Shown: positions 17,501 through 25,721 of the stretch, piece by piece
How the letters are laid out: every line of letters starts with the position of its first letter
Position numbering within the stretch: position 1 is the first letter of the stretch
DNA from: an uncultured Erysipelotrichaceae bacterium
GTDB taxonomy: Bacteria; Bacillota_I; Bacilli_A; Erysipelotrichales; Coprobacillaceae
Direction: 5' to 3'
Assembly: GCA_910588075.1 (NCBI GenBank)
Contig: CAJUOS010000003.1
Coordinates: 55,134-95,899, forward strand
DNA: 40,766 nt
Position numbers and translations under genes: made by a program
The notes under the pieces: generated by a model
Databases searched by the model: none
The model's input: only the letters and a program-made list of their open reading frames with translations
What the model was told of the DNA's origin: nothing

Positions 17501-19704
17501 TTAATTGAAGAAACTTGAGTTTGTTTTCCTTGTGAAAGACTTGCAAGAGTTTGTCCAGTTATTTCAACTCTTTTTTCACCAACAACACCACTACCATCTA
17601 TTGAAGAAGCCTTAACTTTTATGACTCCATTCTTTTTAACATTGACAATACCTTCATTAGTAATTGTTGCTTTATCTGTTGGATTTCCATTCTCATCTGT
17701 TATTGACCAAATAATTCGTGAATCCATAAGATTATTATTTGGTGATAAAATGGCTTGATAAGATGTTTTTTGTCCTCGTTGTGTTATTTTATCCAATCCT
17801 TCAATTGTTATATTTGTAATAATTTCTGTTCCAGGATTATCCAAAATTTCTGCATCAGAATGTGAAACAAGAATACCATTTATATATGTTGTTCCATTAT
17901 CTTGATATTCAACTGTACTATTTGGATCAGTTAAAACAATAACTTTTGCACTATCAGCTAATATTTTTATTTTTTGTTTTCCTGTTACATTTTTTGCTAA
18001 ATACATTCCTGTAACTGAATCATATAAATCATAATATTGACTACCTAAATCAATTTCTACTTCTTTACTTTCCATATATGGATTGTAATAAAGATATGTT
18101 TGATACATATCATTTTGATAATAATCTGTTTTATTACAATCTAATTTTAAGATACCCTCAACATTTGTTTCTTCTATTAAAGAGCCTAGGTAACCAGTAT
18201 AAACCCCACCGTATAATCCAAAGTTAGTTGTATTTGCACCTGCTTTCCATCCTGTTGTTGCATTTTGTTTCGCATCACCTGTTCCAAAGAAATTTTGACC
18301 ATTACTATTCTTTCTTAAAGATTCATAAGCCATTACATCTCCTTCAATCTTTCCTATATATTCACCATCTGTTTGATGCTCTTCGCTCCACTCAGTTGGT
18401 AAAAAATATCGAGATGCATTGACAATATTAATTGCCCATTTACCTGCCATTCTTGCATAACTTGGATCATATTTTGCAGCAGGTAAAATAGAAGTCATAG
18501 GATATATAGAATTGAAAAAATAACAATATCCATTTCCTGGTTCTCCTGTCATCCCATAAACATCTATACCATCTTGAGTATAATTAACTCCACCCCAATT
18601 TCTTACAGAACTACTTGAAGGTGTTGTAATCCACTCAATATATTTTGTTGTATTATAGTTTGTTCCTTGTTCTGCATTCATCATTGTAGATAAATAAACT
18701 GCATCAATTAACATATTTTCATAATATGGATTATCACTTAAACTATCTAAATAATCCATACAAGTTTTTGCATATTCTAAATATTTCTGTGCTTTTTCAG
18801 GTTTTGTATCCTTAAATATTTTATAAGCATAATATAAAATATTTGCTGTTCCTACTGCACTATCTGGTTGTCTCCAACGACTAGGATTTAATGGCTCCAT
18901 ATGTTCAAAATCAAAGCATTGAATTCTAAATTTATCTTCTGTTGCCATTAATATATCAACCATTTTAACCATTTGATCTGCAACTGTTTCTTGTAAATAT
19001 AATATATCATCTTTACGCCACTCTGGATTTAAATATGCTAATCTAAAGAAATTCTGATTGGCTATTAATAAATACCAAAAATCTCCATAAGCATTAGAAA
19101 CATGTTCCATATTTTGTAATCGACTTTGAGATCCATTAGGTACATTGGTAAAAACATTCCCTTTTTCACCAGTCCAAAAATATTTGAGAGCATTATCTAA
19201 ATATGTATTGATTTCATATCCATCTTCAATAGTATTTTTACCTTTCAATTGTTCTGGTAATTCCACATCCATATCAATTCCCATTAAAGATGCTGCAATC
19301 AATGCACTTACTATTGCTATAGATTCTTGATCATCCTCACCATCATGCCCATTTGCATTTGTAATAGGTCTATCTTCTCCATAAAATGCAGGAATCATAT
19401 ATCCCCCATATTTATCATCTCTATAAATAGTAGAATAATCTCTTCCTTCTTTAACAGAAAATTCTGTCTTTTTATCAAAATTAGTTGCTGTATAATCGAA
19501 AATAAAATTATGTAAATCTTTTCCTCTTTGTAACCAGTTCATTAATTTATAATGACTTGGTAAATTTGGCATATTTTCAATAGTACTTATACTTTGTTGT
19601 TTTAGATTTCTACCTTCTACTTCTTTAGCATGAACAATATTTATTTGCCCTAATATTATAAAGCAAGATAAAAATCCTAAAAACACTCTTTTTTTCATTT
19701 TCAT
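14560..19704 (-). CDS. Large secreted, wall-anchored modular protein with Ig-like, F5/8C and FIVAR domains
   Basis: Likely a cell-surface carbohydrate-active or adhesive protein. Order of parts over 1714 aa: signal peptide 1-26 (cut near VHA-KE); unassigned region ~30-590, rich in aromatic residues and helices as in (alpha/alpha) toroid glycosidases or lyases, with acidic clusters such as GEDDQES (122-128) and WRQPDSAVGTA (277-287); three modules of ~228 aa, each an Ig-like domain plus an F5/8 type C (CBM32-like) domain, anchored by AVDGDITTRW (743), AVDGNIETRW (971) and VVDGNIKTRW (1200); five FIVAR-like repeats (~1310-1636) with a Tyr of the YTPNS motif every 66-67 residues; a Pro/Asn linker; and a sorting-type end VKTSD (1684-1688), hydrophobic 1690-1708, RKKEQ. 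The sorting motif is not a classical LPXTG. GGAGGGAAG precedes the ATG. It is divergent from a LacI-type gene. Confidence 0.9.
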   Translation of the reverse strand: MKMKKRVFLGFLSCFIILGQINIVHAKEVEGRNLKQQSISTIENMPNLPSHYKLMNWLQRGKDLHNFIFDYTATNFDKKTEFSVKEGRDYSTIYRDDKYGGYMIPAFYGEDRPITNANGHDGEDDQESIAIVSALIAASLMGIDMDVELPEQLKGKNTIEDGYEINTYLDNALKYFWTGEKGNVFTNVPNGSQSRLQNMEHVSNAYGDFWYLLIANQNFFRLAYLNPEWRKDDILYLQETVADQMVKMVDILMATEDKFRIQCFDFEHMEPLNPSRWRQPDSAVGTANILYYAYKIFKDTKPEKAQKYLEYAKTCMDYLDSLSDNPYYENMLIDAVYLSTMMNAEQGTNYNTTKYIEWITTPSSSSVRNWGGVNYTQDGIDVYGMTGEPGNGYCYFFNSIYPMTSILPAAKYDPSYARMAGKWAINIVNASRYFLPTEWSEEHQTDGEYIGKIEGDVMAYESLRKNSNGQNFFGTGDAKQNATTGWKAGANTTNFGLYGGVYTGYLGSLIEETNVEGILKLDCNKTDYYQNDMYQTYLYYNPYMESKEVEIDLGSQYYDLYDSVTGMYLAKNVTGKQKIKILADSAKVIVLTDPNSTVEYQDNGTTYINGILVSHSDAEILDNPGTEIITNITIEGLDKITQRGQKTSYQAILSPNNNLMDSRIIWSITDENGNPTDKATITNEGIVNVKKNGVIKVKASSIDGSGVVGEKRVEITGQTLASLSQGKQTQVSSINDKHGGNLAVDGDITTRWIANAGEQHPWIYVDLEAQANINLIILNWEDARPPKYEIQVSDDAQNWRTIASVNDEGNTKKVVRFELQEEQQGRYVRIYANEKSRYGCSLYEFDIYGNYNISQEVSFITLSSSSDKIITKNKPLQMNAQVLPEIATDKRVEWFVYNEDGTETTKAEITSTGKLIPYQNGVVKVVAKAVDGSSIVGEKMITIENQDKENLALNKVTYVKAAEGANPKEDAVDGNIETRWALGDRIDDGWITVDLGDIYDVNKVVLYWEASYASGYKIQGSLDNKEFYDLYQTNNGQGNIEEIVFESQNARYVRLQSTKRATDYGISLWEFEVYGDSITKIPPESITILSGIKDDTMIYVKQEVQMRVSILPENTTDKSVTWNVYDIDGSETTLASISKNGKLTAKQNGQVKVVATANDGSGVTGELIVTITNQDLENIAINKVVKASSKAANDVSEENVVDGNIKTRWASHNNNNEYITIDLGDSYYINQVIFNWETAYGKKYKILGSLDDKTYFEIFNEDSSDGGIDNIIFDKQLVRYVKMQGVEKATQWGYSLYEFEVYGKALKENLQKLYDEYYMINQNLYTPNSLDLFNKILKETKDILDNHNATLEVVQATEEKLQIVYQQLVKKADKTALKEGIDTAKNINKTLYTPNSIENLERILTDIEKVYKDANATNAQVEAAIDKLNTVLNSLVKKVDKTELDNILKIAKNIQEELYTPLSVKEFKNVIQEVENHMPDDNATIEEVEEIITRVQQAYHLLISRADNTQLKKAVQRGEKINRFDYTSNSLEKLDKAIEKAKKVINNQNATDDEVNKALQEMNKAINGLVNIESRLLKDLMNQVKTMDMSFYEEKSVKELKTVLQKAEEVLISSDQEKIDKMYLELQRTIKELKKKPTNPNVPEKPQQPIITPTIPNDQINSDVLGDEINTTQRPNSQNNTKNVKTSDMTMIAPYIILTICAISMYMYLRKKEQ
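14797..15774 (-). repeat. Five tandem FIVAR-coding repeats, ~200 bp period
   Basis: Codes for residues ~1310-1636 of the surface protein. The repeats carry YTPNS-like motifs at residues 1325, 1392, 1459, 1526 and 1592, i.e. 67, 67, 67 and 66 residues apart. FIVAR regions usually act as stalks or sugar-binding helical bundles. The last repeat is the most degenerate (YEEKS). Confidence 0.8.
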
Positions 19705-19756
19705 AAACTTCCCTCCTTCATATAAGATTATGATATAAATAATACATAAAAAAAAT

Positions 19757-19790
19757 ACATATTTACTTGAAAAACGACATATTTTACTTT
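19757..19790. repeat. Direct repeat between the surface-protein gene and the LacI-type gene
   Basis: ACATATTTACTT (19757-19768) and ACATATTTTACTTT (19777-19790) are near-identical and start 20 bp apart, about two helical turns. They lie in the 162-bp divergent intergenic region. Candidate operator for the adjacent regulator, although LacI-family sites are usually palindromic with a central CG. Confidence 0.4.
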
Positions 19791-19836
19791 AATTATCATA
19801 TGTTTTTTTGATTTTATAGATAGTTCATTTATGAGG

Positions 19837-19845
19837 TGATATAAT
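19837..19845 (+). promoter_or_regulatory. Extended -10 promoter of the LacI-family regulator
   Basis: TG-A-TATAAT at 19837-19845, followed by AAAGGAGG and the ATG at 19867. No clear -35 box, as is common for extended -10 promoters. Confidence 0.55.
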
Positions 19846-19866
19846 GCTTAAAGGAGGTTTGCTCAC

Positions 19867-20874
19867 ATGAATAATAAAGTTACTATGAAAGATATTGCTG
19901 ATAAACTTCATATTTCCATTAATGCTGTTTCTCTTGCTTTGAATGATAAAGAAGGCGTTTCACAAAATTTAAGAATTCAAATATTAGAAGCGGCAGTAGA
20001 AATGAATTATCCTTTAAAAAAACTCAATTCTAAAATAACATTAAAAAATAAAACAATAACAGTTATGATTGAAGAAAAAAAGAAGAATGATACATATTAT
20101 TATCTTGATATTCTTTCACACATAGAAAAAGAAGCTTCATTATTTGGATATAGAATACTTATTGAATATTATCACTATCATAACTTTAGTGTTCCTAAAT
20201 GTATCCAAGATTATCATGTTGCAGGTGTTATCATCCTTGGTAAAGTTAATGATGAAATGATTTATTCATTACGTTTATACATAGAATATATTTTATGTGT
20301 CAATCATTCTGTTCCATATATGAATATAGATAATATTTCTACAAATGATTTTCTTGGTGGTTATTTAGCATGTGAATACCTTATTAAAAAAGGATATAAA
20401 TCTATTGGATTTATTGGGGAAATTGAAAGTTCTAAAAATTTCAAAAAAAGATATCAAGGTTATAGGCAATGTATGATAAATTATTTTCATCCTAAAAAGA
20501 GTGAATTTATTACTTTAACGAAAGGAATAGAGAAAGCTGTTTTAAAAAATGATTATCGTTATATCCAAAAAATGTTATTAACATATTGGCGTATGCCAGA
20601 AGCTTTTATTTGTGTTAATGATCGTAATGCTACAACAGTTATTAAAGCTTTACAATATAATGGTTACAAAATACCTCAAGATATTAAAGTTATTGGTTTT
20701 GATAATATGGAATTATCTTCAAAAATAAAACCTACATTAAGTTCATTAGAAGTGAGTAGACAAATTATTGCTAAAAAAGCAGTACGTCGAATGCACGAAA
20801 TTATTCATGATTATACAGTTCCTGAAACCATTCAACTCTCTCCTCAAATTATTGAAAGAGAATCTACACAATAA
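19867..20874 (+). CDS. LacI-family transcriptional regulator
   Basis: DNA-binding repressor with an N-terminal helix-turn-helix (KVTMKDIADKLHISINAVSLALN, residues 4-26) and a periplasmic-binding-protein-like effector domain (residues ~58-330) with the family elements AGVIILG, VPYMNIDN, GYLACEYLIKKGYKSIGFIG, EAFICVND and DIKVIGFDNMELS. Length 335 aa is normal. The hinge helix with its usual LA pair is not obvious, since residues 48-58 read NYPLKKLNSKI. Effector unknown; the divergent surface protein suggests a sugar or glycan breakdown product. AAAGGAGG lies 8 bp upstream of the ATG. Confidence 0.93.
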   Translation: MNNKVTMKDIADKLHISINAVSLALNDKEGVSQNLRIQILEAAVEMNYPLKKLNSKITLKNKTITVMIEEKKKNDTYYYLDILSHIEKEASLFGYRILIEYYHYHNFSVPKCIQDYHVAGVIILGKVNDEMIYSLRLYIEYILCVNHSVPYMNIDNISTNDFLGGYLACEYLIKKGYKSIGFIGEIESSKNFKKRYQGYRQCMINYFHPKKSEFITLTKGIEKAVLKNDYRYIQKMLLTYWRMPEAFICVNDRNATTVIKALQYNGYKIPQDIKVIGFDNMELSSKIKPTLSSLEVSRQIIAKKAVRRMHEIIHDYTVPETIQLSPQIIERESTQ

Positions 20875-20914
20875 AAAAAGAACAATGCTTATTAAGGAAA
20901 CATTGTTCTTATTT
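20873..20914. terminator. Terminator between the LacI-type gene and clpB (convergent)
   Basis: Arms AAGAACAATG (20878-20887) and CATTGTTCTT (20901-20910). The minus-strand T tract (complement of 20873-20879) is strong, so it mainly ends clpB; on the plus strand the tract is short (TTATTT). Confidence 0.75.
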
Positions 20915-20923
20915 CTATGCAAT

Positions 20924-23494
20924 TTATAATATAACAATTTTAAATAAATGTTCTTGATAGTCTATTTCAATAGATTGTCCTTTTTGAATAGAACCTTGAA
21001 TAAGTTCTTTCGCTATTAAAGTTTCTATATGACTTTGAATAAATCTTTTTAGTGGTCTTGCTCCAAAAGTTGGATCAAAACCTTCTTTTGCAATTTCTTC
21101 TTTTGCTCTTTGATTGACTGTAATAGAAATCTTTTGTTCTTGTAATCTTTGAGCTAATTGAGAAATAAATTTATCAATAATTTGATAAACAACTTGATGA
21201 TCTAATGAATTAAACATAACTGTTTCATCAATACGATTTAAAAATTCAGGTTTAAAATGTTGTTTTAATTCATTCTCTACCAAAAGTCTCGTTTCTTCAT
21301 TATTCCCTTGTAATAAATATTGAGAACCAATATTAGATGTCATAATAATGATTGTATTTTTAAAACTAATAACATTTCCTTTAGAATCTGTTATACGTCC
21401 ATCATCTAAAACTTGTAACAAAATATTGAAAACTTCTGGATGAGCTTTTTCAATTTCATCTAATAAAACAATACTATAAGGTGCTCTTCTTACTGCTTCG
21501 CTTAACTGTCCACCTTCTTCATATCCTACATATCCTGGAGGTGCTCCTAGTAAACGTGAAACACTAAATTTCTCCATATACTCACTCATATCAATACGTA
21601 CAATATTTTTTTCACTATCAAACAATTGTTCAGCTAAACTTTTAGCAACTTCTGTTTTTCCTACACCTGTTGGTCCTAAAAATAAGAAGGATCCAATTGG
21701 TCTATTTTCATCATTAATACCTGCACGTGATCTTAAAATCGCATCACTTACTTTTTCAATGGCTTCATCTTGTCCAATGACTCTTTGTTTTAAAATTTCA
21801 TTTAAATGTAATAGTTTTTCTCGTTCTGATTCCATTAATTTATTCATTGGAATACCAGTCCATCTTGCAATCACTTCACTGATTGTATCAACTGTAACTT
21901 TTTCTTGAAGTAAAGCATCTTCTGATTCTTTTGATTGAAAGGCTGTAATTTCTTTATGAATTTGAGGTAATGTTTCATACTTAATTTTAGAAGCTTCTTC
22001 AAGATTTCCTTCTGTTTCATATTTATCTTTTAATGCTTCTAATTTTACTTTTTGATCTTTTAAATCTTTGATATGATCTAATGCTTTCTTTTCTTCTTTC
22101 CATTGATCTCTAAGTCCTATCATCTTTTCATCTAAAGAAGCAATACGCCCTTTTATTTCATTTAAACGTTTTTCATTATCATCATTTTGATCTTCTTTTT
22201 CAATTGAAATACGTTCCATCTCAAGACGATTTTTTTCTCTTGTTATAACATCTAATTCTTCAGGTAAAGAATCAATTTCCATACGTACTGATGCACAAGC
22301 TTCGTCTATAAGATCAATCGCTTTATCAGGCAAAAAACGATCTGTAATATAACGTTGAGACATATGAACAGCGCCTACAATAGCTGTATCAGTAATTTGA
22401 ACGCCATGATGTGATTCAAAACTATCTTTCAATCCTCTTAATATAGCAATTGTATCATCTGTATCTGGTTCATTAACTTGAACCTTTTGAAAACGTCTTT
22501 CTAAAGCAGCGTCTTTTTCAATATACATACGATATTCATCTAAAGTTGTCGCTCCAATACAATGAAGTTCTCCTCTTGCTAACATAGGTTTTAATAAATT
22601 AGCAGCATCCATTGCTCCATCTGTTTTTCCTGCTCCAACCAATTGATGAATTTCATCTATAAATAAAATAATATTTCCTTCAGATTTTTTAATCTCATTT
22701 AAAACAGCTTTCAGTCTTTCTTCAAATTCACCACGATATTTCGCTCCTGCAACCAAAGCGCCTAAATCAAGCTCATATAATATTTTATTCTTTAAACTCA
22801 CAGGAACATCATTTTTAAAAATACGCCAAGCTAATCCTTCAACAATAGCTGTTTTTCCAACACCTGGTTCTCCTATTAAAATAGGATTATTCTTTGTTTT
22901 ACGTGATAAAATTTGTACAACTCTTCTAATTTCTTCATCACGTCCAATAACAGGATCTAATTTACCATCTTTTACATCTTGTATTAAATCACGACCATAT
23001 TTTGTTAAAACTTCATATTGATTTTCAGGATTTGGATTATCAACCATATTGCCACCTCGCATTTCTTTAATAATATTTTCTAATTGTTTTTTATTCAATT
23101 GAAATCTTTGAATAAGTTCTTTAATAAATGTTATATCAACTTCGAATAATGCCATTAAAAAATGTTCAACACTTAAATAGTCATCTTTATATTGAGTCAT
23201 TATATTTTGTGCTTTCATCAATAATTGATTCAAATCATAAGATATTCTTACTTGACTTTCATCAATTTGACTTAATGTTGGTTTTTGCTTTCTCTTATCT
23301 TCTAAATAAGCTATCATCATTCTTATATCTACATTTGCTTTCATAAATGCCCGATATAAAATTCCTTGAGGATTCTCTAATAAAGCGAGTAACATGTCTT
23401 CTACATCAGCAACCTGTCTATTCATTGTTATAACACTTTGAAAAGCTTTTTGAATAGCTTCTTGCATTGCTGTTGTCCACTTCTCTATATTCAT
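20924..23494 (-). CDS. clpB: Chaperone disaggregase ClpB
   Basis: Hsp100 AAA+ unfoldase that, with DnaK, rescues aggregated proteins. Full length (856 aa): N-domain ~1-145; first AAA+ with GEPGVGKT and LVGAGKTDGAMDAANLLKP; a coiled-coil middle domain of about 120 residues (DDNEKRLNEIKGRIASLDEK onwards), which separates ClpB from ClpC; second AAA+ with GPTGVGKTEVAK, GAPPGYVGYEEGG and DEIEKAHPEV. The start at 23494 is chosen because AAGGAG lies 8 bp upstream; the GTG at 23503 falls inside that site. Two CIRCE elements indicate HrcA control. Confidence 0.97.
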   Translation of the reverse strand: MNIEKWTTAMQEAIQKAFQSVITMNRQVADVEDMLLALLENPQGILYRAFMKANVDIRMMIAYLEDKRKQKPTLSQIDESQVRISYDLNQLLMKAQNIMTQYKDDYLSVEHFLMALFEVDITFIKELIQRFQLNKKQLENIIKEMRGGNMVDNPNPENQYEVLTKYGRDLIQDVKDGKLDPVIGRDEEIRRVVQILSRKTKNNPILIGEPGVGKTAIVEGLAWRIFKNDVPVSLKNKILYELDLGALVAGAKYRGEFEERLKAVLNEIKKSEGNIILFIDEIHQLVGAGKTDGAMDAANLLKPMLARGELHCIGATTLDEYRMYIEKDAALERRFQKVQVNEPDTDDTIAILRGLKDSFESHHGVQITDTAIVGAVHMSQRYITDRFLPDKAIDLIDEACASVRMEIDSLPEELDVITREKNRLEMERISIEKEDQNDDNEKRLNEIKGRIASLDEKMIGLRDQWKEEKKALDHIKDLKDQKVKLEALKDKYETEGNLEEASKIKYETLPQIHKEITAFQSKESEDALLQEKVTVDTISEVIARWTGIPMNKLMESEREKLLHLNEILKQRVIGQDEAIEKVSDAILRSRAGINDENRPIGSFLFLGPTGVGKTEVAKSLAEQLFDSEKNIVRIDMSEYMEKFSVSRLLGAPPGYVGYEEGGQLSEAVRRAPYSIVLLDEIEKAHPEVFNILLQVLDDGRITDSKGNVISFKNTIIIMTSNIGSQYLLQGNNEETRLLVENELKQHFKPEFLNRIDETVMFNSLDHQVVYQIIDKFISQLAQRLQEQKISITVNQRAKEEIAKEGFDPTFGARPLKRFIQSHIETLIAKELIQGSIQKGQSIEIDYQEHLFKIVIL

Positions 23495-23509
23495 TTCTAT
23501 CACTCCTTT

Positions 23510-23536
23510 TTAGCACTCTTTTTATTTAAGTGCTAA
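23510..23536. promoter_or_regulatory. CIRCE operator 1 (HrcA site), promoter-proximal to clpB
   Basis: TTAGCACTC-N9-AAGTGCTAA, one base from the consensus TTAGCACTC-N9-GAGTGCTAA. It lies just downstream of the -10 box, so HrcA should block transcription. It would also be in the clpB 5' leader. Confidence 0.93.
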
Positions 23537-23540
23537 ATAT

Positions 23541-23568
23541 AGTATAACACTTTTTTTAGCACTGTCAA
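23541..23568 (-). promoter_or_regulatory. Sigma-A-type promoter of clpB
   Basis: Minus strand TTGACA (23563-23568), 16 bp, TATACT (23541-23546). The -35 box lies inside the upstream CIRCE copy and the -10 box just before the other copy. Confidence 0.85.
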
Positions 23569-23582
23569 TATTAAAGTGCTAA
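23556..23582. promoter_or_regulatory. CIRCE operator 2 (HrcA site), upstream copy
   Basis: TTAGCACTG-N9-AAGTGCTAA with two deviations from consensus. It overlaps the clpB -35 box and the T tract of the thiN terminator. The two copies are 46 bp apart start to start. Confidence 0.9.
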
Positions 23583-23609
23583 AAAATAAAAAGGTAATCA
23601 ATGATTACC
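23581..23609 (-). terminator. Terminator of the priA-thiN operon
   Basis: Minus-strand GGTAATCA-T-TGATTACC (23593-23609) followed by TTTTTATTTTTT. It includes the thiN stop and abuts CIRCE 2. The one-base spacer means the real loop must open a few stem pairs. Confidence 0.8.
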
Positions 23610-24199
23610 TATATAGATTGAATAAAAAATAATGATTCTGTCGTTTCAATAATAGCTCTATCATTTTGCATTTGATTAGAAACGCATAAAGGATCTGTTC
23701 TTTTTAAAGTATAATGTTCTAATGGATAATGACAATCCTTTAAAGAAATGATACTCTCATCTAAAGCAAAAACAGAAAAATATGAGTATCCATCTTTATC
23801 AATAATATGTTTCCCAGCTTGTAAAACTTGAATTTTATTCCATTGATCATAAATAACAATATGCTTATCTTGATATTGTTCTAATAAACACATAACCGCC
23901 ATAAAATGATCCATACGTCCTTGTGTTACACCATATATATCAACTTCATCATATCCCTTAGAAAATACATATTGTAAAGCCAAAGCTGTATCTGTATCAT
24001 CTTTAATAGATGAATATCTTTGAATATCTAAATCCGTTAATAATTCTTCATGAGATAACGAATCCATATCACCGATAGCCAATAAAGGTTGAATACCTTG
24101 TTGAAGTAAAAATTCAACTCCTTTATCAACAGCAATATACTCAATATTTTTATCATGAACAGGACCAGCATAAAAACCACAATATAATCCTATTTTCAT
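23609..24199 (-). CDS. thiN: Thiamine pyrophosphokinase
   Basis: Transfers pyrophosphate from ATP to thiamine, giving thiamine diphosphate. The 196-aa protein shows the family pattern AVDKGVEFLLQQGIQPLLAIGDMDS (residues ~28-52), KDDTDTALAL (66-75) and TQGRMDHFMA (92-101), with a beta-rich C-terminal half. Last gene of the operon; its ATG overlaps the rpe stop as ATGA. No thiamine riboswitch precedes it, consistent with constitutive expression in an operon. Confidence 0.93.
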   Translation of the reverse strand: MKIGLYCGFYAGPVHDKNIEYIAVDKGVEFLLQQGIQPLLAIGDMDSLSHEELLTDLDIQRYSSIKDDTDTALALQYVFSKGYDEVDIYGVTQGRMDHFMAVMCLLEQYQDKHIVIYDQWNKIQVLQAGKHIIDKDGYSYFSVFALDESIISLKDCHYPLEHYTLKRTDPLCVSNQMQNDRAIIETTESLFFIQSI

Positions 24200-24840
24200 T
24201 TTAAAGAATCAATCGCTTTCTTACGATTTTCAGCATTAAAAATATAACTTCCTGCTACTAAAATATCAACACCAGCTTCTTTACATAATAAACCAGTTTG
24301 TTCATTAATACCACCATCAACTTCAACAAGAAAATCATATTTCTCTTTAAGTTTAGAAAGTTCTTGAATTTTATCAACAGCTCCAGTTTGAAAAGATTGT
24401 CCTCCAAAACCAGGTTCAACACTCATAACCAATACAAGATCAACATCTTTTAAATATTTTTCAATCTCAGATACTGGTGTTTGAGGTTTTATACTCATTC
24501 CTACATCAACATGATGTTGTCGAATCATTTGAATTAATTCTCTTGTTTCTTCCTCATTCTCCATAGCTTCAATATGAAAAGTAATTAAAGATGCATGAGC
24601 ATTTATGAATTCTTTAACATATTGACGAGGATGACTAATCATTAAATGAACATCTAAATATAAATCACTCACTTGAGATACATCATTAAGAATACTATAT
24701 CCAAATGAAATATTGGGAACAAAATGTCCATCCATAACATCATAATGAATCCAATCTGCTCCAGCATCTCGAATAGAATCTAAGTCTTTTTTTAATTCAG
24801 CAAAATTAGCTGATAAAACTGATGGTGCTACTTTAACCAT
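24196..24840 (-). CDS. rpe: Ribulose-phosphate 3-epimerase
   Basis: Interconverts ribulose-5-phosphate and xylulose-5-phosphate in the pentose phosphate pathway. A 214-aa TIM barrel with PSVLSANFAEL near the N-terminus, HYDVMDGHFVPNISFG (33-48), LDVHLMI, VMSVEPGFGGQSF and VDGGINEQT; the metal-site His and Asp residues are present. It overlaps rsgA by 8 bp and has AAGGAGAG as ribosome binding site. Confidence 0.97.
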   Translation of the reverse strand: MVKVAPSVLSANFAELKKDLDSIRDAGADWIHYDVMDGHFVPNISFGYSILNDVSQVSDLYLDVHLMISHPRQYVKEFINAHASLITFHIEAMENEEETRELIQMIRQHHVDVGMSIKPQTPVSEIEKYLKDVDLVLVMSVEPGFGGQSFQTGAVDKIQELSKLKEKYDFLVEVDGGINEQTGLLCKEAGVDILVAGSYIFNAENRKKAIDSLK

Positions 24841-25708
24841 ATCTTCTCTCCTTTTGTTCTTTAACTTCCTTTAAAAACATTAAATAATGCTCATATCTTT
24901 CTTTGGTTATTATATTATCCTTTACAGCTTGCTTAATAGCACATGATGGTTCACTATCATGAAGACAACCTCTAAACTTACATGAAGCAGATAATGTATA
25001 AAAATCATGATATGCTTGAGCCAATTCAACTGGCTCCATCGACAATTCTAATGAAGAAAACCCTGGTGTATCTGCAACATATCCATCATACATCTTTAAT
25101 AATTCAACATGTCTTGTTGTATGTTTTCCTCTTCCCAAAGCTTTAGAAATTTGATTTGTATTAATATTCAAATGGATATCTAAAGCATTTAATAAACTTG
25201 ATTTTCCAACTCCACTTTGTCCTGTAATCACTGTTATTTTATTCTTAAATACTTTTTGTATATCATTTAATCCCTTTTTTTCTTTTGAACTAAAATAATA
25301 TACTTGATATCCTGCTTCAATATATGGTTGCATCACACTTTGAATTTCTGAAAAATCAATAAGATCTATTTTAGAAATACAAATAATAGGTTGAATATTT
25401 AAATGTTCTATAAGAATTAAAAATCGATCTAATAACAATGTATTCATATCTGGTTCTTTAGCAGAAAAAACAAGCAAAGCTTGATCTATATTACATATAG
25501 GTGGTCTTACCAACTCATTCTTTCTATCTAATAAAGTCAATATATATCCTTCATTATTATTCTCTATTGAAAATTCACAATAGTCTCCAACAAGTGGTTT
25601 CTGATCATTTTTTCTAAATTTACCTCTTGCTCTACATTGAAAAATCTTACCGTGACTTTCAACATAATAAAATCCTGATAAAGCTTTTACAATTTGTCCT
25701 TTTTGCAT
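24833..25708 (-). CDS. rsgA: Ribosome small-subunit-dependent GTPase RsgA
   Basis: Circularly permuted GTPase that checks late 30S subunit maturation. An N-terminal OB fold (MQKGQIVKALSGFYYV) is followed by permuted G motifs in the order G4 SKIDL, G1 GQSGVGKSS, G3 DTPGF, and a C-terminal zinc knuckle with Cys, Cys, His and Cys in CKFRGCLHDSEPSC. Length 291 aa is normal. It follows prkC by 13 bp, the conserved Firmicutes order in which PrkC can phosphorylate RsgA (CpgA). Confidence 0.97.
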   Translation of the reverse strand: MQKGQIVKALSGFYYVESHGKIFQCRARGKFRKNDQKPLVGDYCEFSIENNNEGYILTLLDRKNELVRPPICNIDQALLVFSAKEPDMNTLLLDRFLILIEHLNIQPIICISKIDLIDFSEIQSVMQPYIEAGYQVYYFSSKEKKGLNDIQKVFKNKITVITGQSGVGKSSLLNALDIHLNINTNQISKALGRGKHTTRHVELLKMYDGYVADTPGFSSLELSMEPVELAQAYHDFYTLSASCKFRGCLHDSEPSCAIKQAVKDNIITKERYEHYLMFLKEVKEQKERRYG

Positions 25709-25721
25709 TCACTTACCTCTT

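Noticed and set aside
19769..19782. Catabolite-responsive element upstream of the surface-protein gene
   Set aside because: TTGAAAAACGACAT has the CG but the arms are not symmetric and the spacing is off by one base.
24196..24270. Thiamine riboswitch for thiN
   Set aside because: thiN starts inside the rpe stop codon, so there is no leader; no TPP-type motif seen.
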